Numbered from the stretch's first letter, positions 16,186 to 24,664 are shown. The stretch is DNA of 64,000 nt from an uncultured Asticcacaulis sp. (GCA_936940865.1 CAKZJB010000083.1:43846-107845), one strand, 5' to 3'. Program-made: numbers and translations. Notes: generated from the letters alone by a model not told the origin.

Positions 16186-16788
16186 TCAATGCCGGTCCTG
16201 GTAGGACAGCCCGACAAGTTGCGGTATCAGGTCCAACCGTCGGCGATAATACCGGCCGATGGCGTCGACCAAGGCCGGTCGGGTTCCCGCACGGCGAACC
16301 TGATTGAGGTCGTTCAATTCGTCCGCTCGGTCTGAGATCAGGCTGTGCTCCAGGGTTCGGATGGCGCGCAAGCGATCGTTGTTGTTTCCGATGTTGCGGG
16401 TCAATTCCGTGTTCTGCACCGGGGCGGCTATGGCCAGGAACAGATGTTCGGTCGCGGCCACGACGTCGGCTGGCAAGACAGTGTCGTCGGCCTGGCAGTC
16501 CGCCGTGCCGATATCCTCAAGGCCTGTCACGCACACCCAGGCGCTCCATGAGAGCAGGTCGCGAAGGCGCTGTTCGTTGACCCAGGGTATAATGAAGCCG
16601 TCTTCGCTGGAATATTCCAGCACGCGTTCACCGACGAGTTGCCGCATGGCATTGGTCACGGGCGATGTGCTTGCCTTGAGGATATCGGCAAGGCCTCGTG
16701 CCTGGAGGCGTTGGCCGGGCTTATGGCGGCCGCTCGTGACTTCCCGCTTCAGTTCCAGATAGGTCCGTTCGAAAATCCTGGGCGTCAT
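16186..16788 (-). CDS. GntR-family transcriptional regulator upstream of the lasso operon
   Basis: A 200-residue protein is predicted from the ATG at 16788. The N-terminal winged helix-turn-helix (about residues 5-70: YLELKREVTSGRHKPGQRLQ, then LADILKASTSPVTNAMRQLV) is typical of GntR. The rest is a helical effector domain of FCD type or similar, ending YYRRRLDLIPQLVGLSYQDR. It is on the same strand 159 bp upstream of precursor 1 and probably controls the lasso operon, although it could be cotranscribed. The effector is unknown. The upstream open frame continues but lacks coding character. Confidence 0.82.
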   Translation of the reverse strand: MTPRIFERTYLELKREVTSGRHKPGQRLQARGLADILKASTSPVTNAMRQLVGERVLEYSSEDGFIIPWVNEQRLRDLLSWSAWVCVTGLEDIGTADCQADDTVLPADVVAATEHLFLAIAAPVQNTELTRNIGNNNDRLRAIRTLEHSLISDRADELNDLNQVRRAGTRPALVDAIGRYYRRRLDLIPQLVGLSYQDRH

Positions 16789-16996
16789 CGCGGCGCTTTC
16801 TCGTGCAGGTAAATCCTTGTTCGTGCCGTGGAAGGGATTGTACCGCTCCGCGCTGTTTCCCTCAGGCGCATTCGGTAAGCCAATCTTCCGGATGACAAAC
16901 CTAGCACTTAAAGGAGACTTGGAAAACTGAAAGTTGTTTAAATGGAGTTGACTCTCCTTCAACGATTTTGATGTCGAGGCCCAGTTGCCGGCTCCA

Positions 16997-18733
16997 TTAC
17001 ATGTCGATGCCAACCGATTTCGACCTACCGAGGTCCCACGCCACAGCCGTTCGAGACCGCATCCGGCCTGATAAGACTTCGCCGATATGGCGCTCGATTT
17101 TTGGTGACCAAGGAACCAACTGGAAGCCCATGCCATCGTCGAGGACGGCGAAGCGACCTGAGGCCAGATCCAGGCGTCTTCTATAGATGCCGTTCACATG
17201 ATCGCCGTCCTGCGGCAGAGACAAGGGGTGCCCGCCCGTAGTGCGAAATGCGGTTGAGACCTTGTCCAGTTCCCTTTGTCGCAATGTGTCTATGAGGCCG
17301 CGAGCAGGTTGCCATTCATCGCCGTTTCGGCTGGCTAGGTTCATTTCGATCAGCCAATCCGCTCGGCGCACCAGGGCTTCCTGCACCTCCTGTCCGAAAC
17401 CCGTATTGGCGATCGGTGGGCGGTCGGCTTTGACCAACTGTCTGTCCAGCCACGTGGCGCCTTCGGCGGTCATCTGCGTCTGGAGGTCCAGGTCGCTTTC
17501 GACCCTGACCATGACATAAGGCTGGTCGCGCCGGGTGTCGGTGGTGACCGTCACGATGGCACCCGGCGTACAGTCCCCCGACTGCTCCAGGCTCGACACG
17601 CCGACGTAGTGAGTGCGGCCGTCGATGCCATCGACGATCAGGTAGGCTGTCCCTTTCAATTCGTCGTCAAGGCCGCGTGCCAACAACCGGCCCGTGAGGG
17701 AGCCTCCTGCCTGTCCCGCATTGAGGACGAAGCCCTCCGAGGATCGCGCCAGTTCGCGTTCCGCAAGGCCACGGTGGATACGCTTGATGATGTCGCCGCG
17801 TTCCCCGAGTTCGCGCAAGACGGGCTCCACCCGATCGGAAATGATCCATTGTCCAGGCGCGAACTGGTCAGCCAGGCCCAGGCTTTCCAACTTGCGAATG
17901 CGGCCTGCCTTCAGCACCTGGAATTCGGCAGCGCCATCCCCGGCCGTGGGCGCCAGGTCGATAAAGCCGTCGCGCTTGGCATCCAGCAACAGTTGGCGAT
18001 CGAGTTGGGTGTAACGGTCAGCCTCGACTTGGCGATGGAGCGCCTGATGGATGTCGAAATCGGTGCGCGGTCCCAACTCGTCGGTGATCAGTCCTTGTGT
18101 ACGGGCGCGGAGTCCCTCCTTGATGTAGTCGCGGCTGATGACCAGGTCGTCGCCGATGTCGGTGATCCCACGCACGATGACATGGACATGAGGATGTTCC
18201 GTGTTCCAGTGTGTGACGGCGACCCAGTCCAGAGAGGTCTCGAGGTCGACAGCGGCCTGCTTCATCAGGTCCCGGGTGAAGCGCTGCAGGTCCTCCATCT
18301 GCGCGGCATCTTCGGGGGAAACGATGAACCGGAAATGGTGGCGATCGTCGCTGCAGCGCTCCGCGAAGTCCTTGCCGTCCACGCCATCCCGGTCCGGGCC
18401 GAAAAGGGACGCCTTCTCGCCGTCGCGTGTGACGCCCTCGCGCTGAAGATAGCGAAGGTGTGCCTGAAGCGGGGCGGTTCGGCCCCGATGCCTGACGACG
18501 CGCGCCTTGACGACGGCCAGGCGGCTGCGGCTGGTCAGCAATCGGTTGGCGATGTGACTGGCCTGTCGGCCTCGACCGAAGCCGGAACGGCCCGCCGATA
18601 GTCGGCCGCGCCGGACGGTGGCGCCGGCCTTCTGTGCTGCCGCCAAGGCCTGATGGATAAACGGCCTGACGCGCTGGGCGCTCTTCGAGCGAATGTGCCC
18701 CGGCCGTATCCGAAATTCGTCTTCGCGTCGCAT
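16997..18733 (-). CDS. Conjugative relaxase, VirD2-like with DUF3363-type C-terminus
   Basis: The 578-residue protein has an N-terminal basic stretch, a relaxase core with the metal-binding histidines in THWNTEHPHVHVIVRG (about residues 190-205), then a long C-terminal region typical of the mobilisation nucleases paired with TraG in alphaproteobacterial elements. The catalytic Tyr candidate is in HLRYLQREG near residue 93. It nicks oriT and pilots the strand. The start is the ATG at 18733 behind GAGAGG. TraG should follow directly, but a 16-kb cargo intervenes. A nick site was not identified by eye. Confidence 0.9.
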   Translation of the reverse strand: MRREDEFRIRPGHIRSKSAQRVRPFIHQALAAAQKAGATVRRGRLSAGRSGFGRGRQASHIANRLLTSRSRLAVVKARVVRHRGRTAPLQAHLRYLQREGVTRDGEKASLFGPDRDGVDGKDFAERCSDDRHHFRFIVSPEDAAQMEDLQRFTRDLMKQAAVDLETSLDWVAVTHWNTEHPHVHVIVRGITDIGDDLVISRDYIKEGLRARTQGLITDELGPRTDFDIHQALHRQVEADRYTQLDRQLLLDAKRDGFIDLAPTAGDGAAEFQVLKAGRIRKLESLGLADQFAPGQWIISDRVEPVLRELGERGDIIKRIHRGLAERELARSSEGFVLNAGQAGGSLTGRLLARGLDDELKGTAYLIVDGIDGRTHYVGVSSLEQSGDCTPGAIVTVTTDTRRDQPYVMVRVESDLDLQTQMTAEGATWLDRQLVKADRPPIANTGFGQEVQEALVRRADWLIEMNLASRNGDEWQPARGLIDTLRQRELDKVSTAFRTTGGHPLSLPQDGDHVNGIYRRRLDLASGRFAVLDDGMGFQLVPWSPKIERHIGEVLSGRMRSRTAVAWDLGRSKSVGIDM

Positions 18734-18930
18734 CGGGTTGAACCTCTCGAAAACCGGTGCCGAAACAAATGCTTAGATGGAAATCGCCTCGCAAGGTCAG
18801 AGCGAAACCTCTCGTCTTCTGTGGCGAAGTCATTGAAAAATAATCGAGATTCGACCTGTCGACCCCCAGCAGCCTCTCGTCCTTTTATCCTGCCTCTCAA
18901 AAACGAATGCCGGGATGACCGCATGCCCGC

Positions 18931-19575
18931 CTATTGACCGGTCTCCTCGGTCGAGCCTGGCGTGTCGAGGGGGGATGGGACGAAGGGAGAGGGGCCGGCC
19001 ACGAAGACAGTCGCCGCTTCGGGAGCAGCGCCGGAGGCCTGCGGAAACAGGGTGGCTTGCTTCCAAGACGGAGGCGGTGGCGGTGCCGATACGGGCGTCA
19101 CGTTCAGTGCCGCGGGGCCCAGCTTTAGAGTTATCGCTAGGACATAGGCGCGCGTTTCGGCCGGCAAGGGTTGGCCGGTGTCCCGGTGATTCTCCCACCG
19201 GCCCGGGCCTGCGTTATAGGCGGCCAGGAACCCATCTGGTCCATAAGTGTCGTACAGGGCGCGCAGGTAATAGGCGCCGGCCAGGATGTTGTCGTGCGGA
19301 TCGAACGGGTCCGCGCCGAGGTCGAATTGGCGTCGCAAGGCCTGCCATGTCGCGGGCATGAGTTGCATCAGTCCCATGGCGCCTTTTGGGGAAATTGCGC
19401 GCACATTGCCGGCGCTTTCTGTCCCCATTACGGCGCGGATGAGGCGGATCGGCAGGCCGGATTTCTGCGCGGCTTCGTCGACATAGGCGCCATAGTCTGC
19501 GGTCACGGGCGCGGCGTCGACGGGTTGGCCGATGGCGGCAAGAGCGAGCACATGGAACATGGCGCTATCCAGCAT
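18931..19575 (-). CDS. Lytic transglycosylase of the conjugation block (SLT/VirB1-like)
   Basis: The 214-residue protein has a hydrophobic N-terminus (signal-like) and an SLT domain at about residues 30-150. The catalytic Glu is in MGTESAGN, followed by SPKGAMGLMQLMPATW and AYNAGPGRWE. A proline-rich tail follows. It would cut peptidoglycan to let the transfer channel through. The ATG at 19575 overlaps the end of the upstream DUF736 gene by 11 bp. The relaxase gene follows after 197 bp. Confidence 0.88.
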   Translation of the reverse strand: MLDSAMFHVLALAAIGQPVDAAPVTADYGAYVDEAAQKSGLPIRLIRAVMGTESAGNVRAISPKGAMGLMQLMPATWQALRRQFDLGADPFDPHDNILAGAYYLRALYDTYGPDGFLAAYNAGPGRWENHRDTGQPLPAETRAYVLAITLKLGPAALNVTPVSAPPPPPSWKQATLFPQASGAAPEAATVFVAGPSPFVPSPLDTPGSTEETGQ

Positions 19576-19912
19576 CGTCGCTTTTGGCGGCGCCATTGCC
19601 ACCGCGCTTCCAGATCAGGACCCATTCCTTCTTGTCGGTGTCGCGCTGGAACAGGTTGGCGCGGATCGGTGCAGGCAGTGTCGGGTCGTCGAGCGCCAGG
19701 CTGACATAGTCCCCTGCGCGCTCGCCGGTGCGTTTCCAGGCGATGCCTACCTCGGGGCCATCCGCATCCTTGATATGGACGGTGTAGTGGGGTTGCCCCT
19801 GAACATCCGGCTGGTTCGTCGGGACGAGGACGATATGGCGATCGAACATCAGGGTCTTTATGGTGCCGGAAAAGAGACCGCGGATGCGCGTAAATTGTCC
19901 GATCTGGGGCAT
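19565..19912 (-). CDS. DUF736 family protein
   Basis: The 115-residue protein carries DUF736 hallmarks: GQFTRIRGLFSGTIKTL at the start, then VGIAWKRTGERAGDYVSLAL, DPTLPAPIRANLF and a closing WVLIWKR. DUF736 genes are near-universal in rhizobial and sphingomonad conjugative elements, usually beside traF and the relaxase. Their molecular role is unknown. This is one of three copies in the island (another at 21033-21341 and a decayed one at 21625-21902). Confidence 0.88.
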   Translation of the reverse strand: MPQIGQFTRIRGLFSGTIKTLMFDRHIVLVPTNQPDVQGQPHYTVHIKDADGPEVGIAWKRTGERAGDYVSLALDDPTLPAPIRANLFQRDTDKKEWVLIWKRGGNGAAKSDDAG

Positions 19913-19957
19913 GGATCGACTCCGAAAATTGCTAGTGGAAGGGCGGATATCCGTGGG

Positions 19958-20509
19958 TCAGTTGCGCGGACTCGGCGCAAAGGTCAGCAGCGGGAAGGCG
20001 CGCCCCTTGACGAGGCCACGCGGGATCGGCCCGAAATATCGTCCGTCGAAACTGTCCGGGACGGCGGGGTTCATGAGGAATATTTCAGATGACGTGACCG
20101 CTCGGCAGCCCTGCCAGTCCGGCATGGGCCTGTGCCGGCGATCATCGGGGCGGGCGTCGCCGACACGCACGCCATCGACAAGGAGTTCCAAGCCGTGGCG
20201 GCAAATTTCCGAGCCGGAGGTTGCCGCTACGGGTTTGATCAGGAGCACATTATCTGGGAGATACTGGCGATCGGCGGCAAGCCGCTGCGCACCATCGGGA
20301 AGGGTGCTTACCGCCAGATCGCCGACATGAAGCGGGGCGCTGGGCTGCACCATATAGAGGCCCTCAGGTACACTCGCGGAAGCGTTCCACAGCATGATGG
20401 TCGGACCGCGAATGACGGGAGGGATGCAGATGGCCGCCAGCGCCGCGACAGAGATCGTAGCCAGCGAGCGGCGTCGCAGTGTGCGTTTCGATGATGGGAT
20501 CGTCGTCAT
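19958..20509 (-). CDS. traF: TraF-type S26 signal peptidase of the conjugation system
   Basis: The 183-residue protein has one N-terminal membrane helix (about residues 15-38) and an S26 fold. The nucleophile Ser is in ASVPEGLYMV, the general-base Lys in VLLIKPVAA, and the late conserved box in FLMNPAVPDSFDGRYFGPIP. In RP4-like systems TraF matures and cyclises the pilin TrbC. The start ATG at 20509 overlaps the stop of the upstream HTH gene (ATGA), so the pair is coupled. Confidence 0.87.
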   Translation of the reverse strand: MTTIPSSKRTLRRRSLATISVAALAAICIPPVIRGPTIMLWNASASVPEGLYMVQPSAPLHVGDLAVSTLPDGAQRLAADRQYLPDNVLLIKPVAATSGSEICRHGLELLVDGVRVGDARPDDRRHRPMPDWQGCRAVTSSEIFLMNPAVPDSFDGRYFGPIPRGLVKGRAFPLLTFAPSPRN

Positions 20510-20778
20510 GATGCGGTGCCCGGCGGCGGCAAGTGTGGGCGGCGTGTCGTCGGCATGATCCGGCCGACGCCCGCATCGTGGGTCGACTGGCGGCAGCCCT
20601 GCGACGCCCAGTTGGTGAGGGCGTCCACGGTATAGACGACGCGGCCGCCGAGCTTCAGGAAGGTCGGGCCTGTTCCATAGACGCGGTGCTTTTCGAGCGT
20701 CCGTTCGGAAAGTCCCAGAAGGCGGGCGGCCTCGGGTGTGCGCAAGTATCTCTGCGGAAGTGGCGTGGAGGAAGTCAT
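20506..20778 (-). CDS. AlpA/excisionase-like helix-turn-helix protein
   Basis: The 90-residue protein has a MerR-like HTH_17 at about residues 10-60 (YLRTPEAARLLGLSERTLEK, then GPTFLKLGGRVVYTVDALTNW). Such proteins sit upstream of traF in many alphaproteobacterial ICEs and act as regulators or excision factors. Here it could be either. It is coupled to traF by a 4-bp overlap. A 215-bp gap to the terminator at 20994-21025 presumably holds the operon promoter. Confidence 0.8.
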   Translation of the reverse strand: MTSSTPLPQRYLRTPEAARLLGLSERTLEKHRVYGTGPTFLKLGGRVVYTVDALTNWASQGCRQSTHDAGVGRIMPTTRRPHLPPPGTAS

Positions 20779-20993
20779 CGGAAATCCCTCGGTTTACCAC
20801 CGGAAAGTGGTGGCTGAGGGGAAGTACATCCGACAATGGAGGTCCTGAAAACGACGGGCAACCAAGAATGGAAACAAGTCTTTGATTGACCTGATTTTTT
20901 GGCTGTGCGGGTGTAATATCGAGGTTAAATCACATGATCGGGTGATGACCCGGCCGATCGGAAGAATGCCAAGGTTTGCGGGCAACTGAGCAA

Positions 20994-21025
20994 AAAAGAA
21001 GCCCCCGGTCGGTGTGACCGGGGGC
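20994..21025 (-). terminator. Intrinsic terminator after the DUF736 gene
   Basis: Read on the minus strand, GCCCCCGGTC pairs with GACCGGGGGC across a 5-nt loop and is followed by TTCTTTTTT. It starts 8 bp after the DUF736 stop and separates that gene from the HTH-traF operon. Confidence 0.88.
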
Positions 21026-21032
21026 CTTGGCC

Positions 21033-21341
21033 TTACGAGCGGCTGCGCGACCAGACGAGGCTGTATTCGCCGTCGTCGTCCTGAAACAGGTTGGCGAAGA
21101 TCGGTGCGGCGAAGGAGGGGTCGTCCAGTTTCAGGGACAGGTAGGACTTGTTCTCGCGCGAGGTCTTCGACCAGGCGGCGCCGATTTCGGCGCGGCCGGC
21201 GTAGATCCGATGGGTCGGGGCTTCCTCGTTGGCCGGGGTATCCTCCCGCACGATCCGGACGTTCTGGAGTTGGACGTTGATGGTGAAGATTTCGCCGACG
21301 ATTTCGCCGTTGACGGTTTGGAACTTGCCGATGACAGCCAT
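21033..21341 (-). CDS. DUF736 family protein (intact second copy)
   Basis: A 102-residue protein is predicted from an ATG at 21341 with AAGGAG 6 nt upstream. It contains the DUF736 pattern: IGKFQTVNGEIVGEIFTINV, VRIVREDTPANEEAPTHRIY, EIGAAWSKTSRENKSYLSLK, DDPSFAAPIFANLFQDDDGE and YSLVWSR. It is single-gene with its own terminator and is probably highly expressed. A decayed inverted copy lies about 280 bp upstream on the other strand. Function is unknown. Confidence 0.9.
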   Translation of the reverse strand: MAVIGKFQTVNGEIVGEIFTINVQLQNVRIVREDTPANEEAPTHRIYAGRAEIGAAWSKTSRENKSYLSLKLDDPSFAAPIFANLFQDDDGEYSLVWSRSRS

Positions 21342-21624
21342 GTTGGTCTCCTTGAAAGTGGGGTTCCGAAGCCGCCCTGTGCGGCCTCGATGGCGCCGAG
21401 TTTCAGGAGACGTGGCCTGCGTCATGGTCGATGCCGGCCTTTTTTGGCTCGCGAGGAACTGACGGAAAGCAAGATGACGCGCCCTTGGCGCGACCTGCGA
21501 ATTCCGTCAGGGGGAAAAAAGCCGGTAGCGGCCATTGACGCAAAAGGACAGGGCTCATGGAAATGTGCGTCCGTCGATGGCTGCTCAGGGCATCTTCGCG
21601 ATCGCCACGGTCAAGGAGACCAAC

Positions 21625-21902
21625 ATGGCTGTCGGCGGCAAGTCCGCGCCTCCGCTGCATCGTCCAGCCTGCGAGACCTTCCCTCGCGGTGCAGGTCCAG
21701 AACGTCCGGATCGGCCATGGAAGCGTACGGTCGCCGCAGCCCGGCTCGGTATCCTCGTCGGCCTTGCCGAAATGGCGCCGTCCGGCCGAGAGCGTCACCT
21801 CTCCGGACTGCCGTCAGCTGGCGAGGATCGACCACGCGGCTGTAGCCAATTCCCTATTGCCAATCGGAGCAGGACGCCCCAGGCGACTACAGCCTTGTCT
21901 AG
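21625..21902 (+). pseudogene. Decayed inverted copy of the DUF736 gene
   Basis: The plus strand repeats the start of the intact DUF736 gene, including its ribosome-binding site (AAGGAGACCAACATGGCTGTC). It then shows scattered matches in the same order: CAGAACGTCCGGATC at 73 nt from the ATG (75 nt in the intact gene), a degenerate GAAATGGCGCC, and a terminal GACTACAGCCTTGTCTAGTCG corresponding to the YSLVWSR end with a TAG in place of Trp. Frames change between the blocks, so no full protein can be made. Confidence 0.65.
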
Positions 21903-22222
21903 TCGTGTGGATGCCCGCAAGGCCACAGTCTTTGCCACGCCCCCGTGGCGCCAGCCATGGCGGCGACTATTGCCAGGCCCATTCGCCATATGGATGCCGG
22001 AACGAAAGGCCCCAGCACCGCTGCTGCGAGACAGAAGGCGGAAAGCGTCGCGGGCACGATGATCAGGCTGGCCAGAAGGATCCGCAGCACCGACGACCGG
22101 GTGAGGTGGATGGAAAGGCGCAAGGCCGCGGTGATGACCGCGAAGGTCAGCGCCCCGGCGAAGACCGCGCCTGGCAGCCCCCGCCGCCGGAAAGCACCGC
22201 CCGGGCCGCCAGGCAGGCGCAA
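21899..22222 (-). CDS. Hydrophobic protein, probably the C-terminal part of a frameshifted membrane protein
   Basis: The 107-residue frame has three likely membrane helices (AVFAGALTFAVITAALRLSI, then SVLRILLASLIIVPATLSAF and MGLAIVAAMAGATGAW). Its first 20 residues (MRLPGGPGGAFRRRG) are unlike a real N-terminus. The overlapping 55-residue frame at 22147-22314 has a good membrane N-terminus that stops just where this one becomes hydrophobic. A single-base shift would join them into one protein of about 138 residues. Either the gene is broken or these are two coupled small membrane proteins. The family was not recognised. Confidence 0.5.
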   Translation of the reverse strand: MRLPGGPGGAFRRRGLPGAVFAGALTFAVITAALRLSIHLTRSSVLRILLASLIIVPATLSAFCLAAAVLGPFVPASIWRMGLAIVAAMAGATGAWQRLWPCGHPHD

Positions 22223-22314
22223 AAAAGTGCGAACAGGTTTTCCGCAAGGAAGACGATAAGCGGGACGGCCACGACGAGGCCGCCTGCGATGAGCATGAGT
22301 GCGAAGACAAGCAT
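22147..22314 (-). CDS. Short membrane protein, probably the N-terminal part of the same frameshifted gene
   Basis: The 55-residue frame starts MLVFALMLIAGGLVVAVPLI and holds one or two membrane helices, then turns into low-quality sequence (SGGGGCQARSSPGR) before a TGA. The loss of coding character lies near a GGCGGCGGGGGC run, a likely slip site. The shift needed to continue into the downstream frame is -1. It sits 58 bp after the DUF2493 gene. Confidence 0.45.
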   Translation of the reverse strand: MLVFALMLIAGGLVVAVPLIVFLAENLFALFCACLAARAVLSGGGGCQARSSPGR

Positions 22315-22372
22315 GGGCGATCGCGGCCAGGCCGCGCCTCCGATGATGTGAGTAAGGGGGAGGGAAAGGCGG

Positions 22373-23293
22373 CTAGACGCCGCCTCGCCAGACCGGGATA
22401 CCGATGGCTCGCGCCTTGTCGGCGAGATTGTCCTGCACGCCCGAACCGGGGAACAGCACCACGCCGGTGGGCATCATATCGAGGAGCGTGTCGTTCCGCT
22501 TGAAGGGCGCTGCGCGCTTGTGACGCTGCCAGTCGGGCTTGAAGGTGACCTCGGTGACCTTGCGCGTTGTCGCCCATCTGGAGGCGATCAGGTCGGCGCC
22601 GGTCGGCGAGGCGGTATTGAGCAGGACGAGATCGGCGTGTTTCGCCAGGAGTTTGTCGAGCACGGCCCAGATCGCATTGACATCCTGGAAGTCCGTGCCA
22701 CCGCTGAAGGCGATGAGCGTCCCCGTCGGCGCCAGGAGTTTAAGCCGGCTCGCCTGGCGCGCGGATATATAGTCGCGGCTATCGAGCATGGCCGATGTCA
22801 TGTGGCGGCGATTGGTGAGCGATCCCGCCTTTGGCCGCCAGGTATCGTTTGTCGCAAGGGCAAAGTGTTCCGCCGCCAGGTCACGCAGGGTTTCGAGGGC
22901 TTCGTGTCGGCCGGAAAGCGCCCGCCCGCGCGCAACCAGGCGTTCCAGTTCGACCGACTTCACCTCGGAGCCATCCTGCTGCCGCTGCGCCGATTGTTGC
23001 GACACCGTATTGTCGTCGAGTTGCTGGTCGAGCCGCTCAGTGGCGCGGTGGAACAGGTTGACCAGGCCCCAGAGCAGGCCGTCGCGGTCTTCCTCGAGAG
23101 GGCTGTCCGACAGGCAGAAATCGAGCGCGTCGAACATGTCGGCGATCGCACCCTGCATGTGGCCCTGGTCCGGCAGGTCGCGTGTGTCCGGTTCGTCCTC
23201 GGAAAAGACGGGGCCGTAGAGCCGCATGTGCTGCATGGCGTCTTCGGTTTGAGAGGCCTCGCCGGTGAAGTCGTCGGTATCATAGGGTGACAT
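22373..23293 (-). CDS. DUF2493 protein (SLOG-like, YspA-related)
   Basis: The 306-residue protein has a helical N-terminal half and a C-terminal DUF2493 domain (about residues 185-300): LIAFSGGTDFQDVNAIWAVL, then LLNTASPTGADLIASRWA, ending GVVLFPGSGVQDNLADKARA. SLOG-type domains bind nucleotides or related ligands. The gene is a constant part of this ICE family, placed between the DUF736 and toprim genes. The ATG at 23293 follows GGAGGACAAGGAC. Its role in transfer or maintenance is unknown. Confidence 0.87.
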   Translation of the reverse strand: MSPYDTDDFTGEASQTEDAMQHMRLYGPVFSEDEPDTRDLPDQGHMQGAIADMFDALDFCLSDSPLEEDRDGLLWGLVNLFHRATERLDQQLDDNTVSQQSAQRQQDGSEVKSVELERLVARGRALSGRHEALETLRDLAAEHFALATNDTWRPKAGSLTNRRHMTSAMLDSRDYISARQASRLKLLAPTGTLIAFSGGTDFQDVNAIWAVLDKLLAKHADLVLLNTASPTGADLIASRWATTRKVTEVTFKPDWQRHKRAAPFKRNDTLLDMMPTGVVLFPGSGVQDNLADKARAIGIPVWRGGV

Positions 23294-23599
23294 GTCCTTG
23301 TCCTCCGATTTGGACCCGCGCCTTTCGCGGGCCTTACGGCGACTGCTCGCCACGGGCTCGGGCCCGGCGCACCCCTTAGGGGCTGGACCGGCCCGGACGG
23401 CTATTTTGCCTCGCGATGCAAAGCGCGGCCTCGTGCCGCGCGGCGGAAAATAGTCGGATGGGACCGGTTGCGCCGGGCCCGAGACCGTGGCGCCGTCGCC
23501 CTCTGGAAGGCCCGATGGCGCTGTCGGGGTCGGTGGCAAGGCCGAGCCTGATCCTGGCGATTGCGGCTGCGAGGTCTACGGGCGATGTGGCGCATGCGG
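23294..23599. other. GC-rich gap between toprim and DUF2493 genes
   Basis: There is no credible gene here. The minus-strand open frame upstream of DUF2493 extends through it but is proline/arginine-rich and lacks a start site. A perfect 7-bp hairpin (GCGCGGC, 5-nt loop) lies at 23423-23441. The segment probably holds the promoter and leader of the DUF2493 gene. Confidence 0.5.
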
Positions 23600-24610
23600 T
23601 CAGGCCGCCAACTGATCGAGCAGGGAGGCGCGGTAAACTTCAAGGCCAAGGGCGCACAGGTCGCGATTGTGGTCCTCGTTGCTCGGCCTCAGGAGTGTGA
23701 CGGACAGACCCGCGAGGCGGCTGCGGTCGGCGAGGGTTCGGGCTGCCGACCATCCGGCGTCATCGTCGTCAGCGGCGATGAGCAACTGGCTGACGATCGA
23801 GGGAGGCTTATAGCTGGCCAGGTTGCCCGCCGTGAGCGTAGCGTGGCATGTGAGCCAGGGCATCGCCGTGCGGATCGACAGGGCGTTTTCAATGCCCTCC
23901 GCGACCGCGATCATCGGCATAGCGGCGCCGAACCGTACCGCATTGCCGTGAACGCGCCCGAGAGAGCGCTTCGGCCTGTCCAGCGGCGCCTTGCCGAGCC
24001 GGAGACCAGAATGTCCAGCGGGGTCGAGATAGAGGCGATGAACCCCGCCGATAACGTCATGGTCATCTGTCACCGGTGCGATGAGTGCCGGCCAGGCTTT
24101 CCGGTCGCTATCTCCGCTGGGGCGGCAATAGCAGTGGGATAGGAATCGAAGGCCACAGGCCAGCGTCGAGTCGATGGCCCGTTCAAGCAGGTAGGTTTCT
24201 GCCAGGGTGCCTTGTATCGGACCGGCGTCGGCATAAAGAGATCGCGCCTGGCGGATGTGGTGGCTGCGTCGCGGCCGATCAGTGCGGAAGCGGCGATGTG
24301 GCGCTGTGGTAGTACCGCCCACGAACGATTCGGCTTCCGCCAGGGCATCGACGAAACGGCCGGACGGTACCGCCAGACGGATGATATCGAGGAGATCCCC
24401 ATATTCTCCCGTGGCGGCGTCGGTCCACCTGCCGGCGGGCCTGCCCGAACGGTCCTTGAACAGGCGGACAAAGGTCGACCTGCCCGGGGCGTTACGAGCA
24501 TCGCCGACCACCCAATAATTTCCGACGCGTTGACCGTTAGGCAGGTAGCGCCGGCAAACGGCCAGTGCACGCGCTGAAAGGCGCGCCACCAGGTCTGATG
24601 CCTCGATCAT
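23600..24610 (-). CDS. Toprim-domain protein (DUF7146-type, primase-like)
   Basis: The 336-residue protein has an N-terminal DUF7146-like region (GNYWVVGDARNAPGRSTFVR ... GRWTDAATGEYGDLLDIIRL) and a C-terminal toprim domain with the acidic motifs AVAEGIENALS (Glu) and LIAADDDDAGWSAA (DxD). Toprim domains bind Mg2+ for phosphotransfer, as in DnaG primases and topoisomerases. In this element family it may prime the transferred strand or support element replication. It follows the ParB-like gene in the same orientation. Confidence 0.85.
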   Translation of the reverse strand: MIEASDLVARLSARALAVCRRYLPNGQRVGNYWVVGDARNAPGRSTFVRLFKDRSGRPAGRWTDAATGEYGDLLDIIRLAVPSGRFVDALAEAESFVGGTTTAPHRRFRTDRPRRSHHIRQARSLYADAGPIQGTLAETYLLERAIDSTLACGLRFLSHCYCRPSGDSDRKAWPALIAPVTDDHDVIGGVHRLYLDPAGHSGLRLGKAPLDRPKRSLGRVHGNAVRFGAAMPMIAVAEGIENALSIRTAMPWLTCHATLTAGNLASYKPPSIVSQLLIAADDDDAGWSAARTLADRSRLAGLSVTLLRPSNEDHNRDLCALGLEVYRASLLDQLAA

Positions 24611-24630
24611 GACAGCTTCCGAAAAGGCGA

Positions 24631-24651
24631 AGCCCGGCGTGATGCCGGGCT
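24631..24651 (-). terminator. Hairpin between ParB-like and toprim genes
   Basis: AGCCCGGC pairs with GCCGGGCT across 5 nt in the 54-bp gap. There is only a weak T-rich tail on the minus strand, so it may attenuate rather than end transcription. Confidence 0.45.
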
Positions 24652-24664
24652 TCTGGTTGATTAT

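Noticed and set aside
17609..18601. Open frame of 330 codons opposite the relaxase
   Set aside because: No domain or ribosome-binding site; the relaxase on the other strand has all expected motifs.
23293..23539. N-terminal extension of the DUF2493 protein
   Set aside because: Pro/Arg/Ala-rich without a start signal, whereas the ATG at 23293 has a strong GGAGG site.
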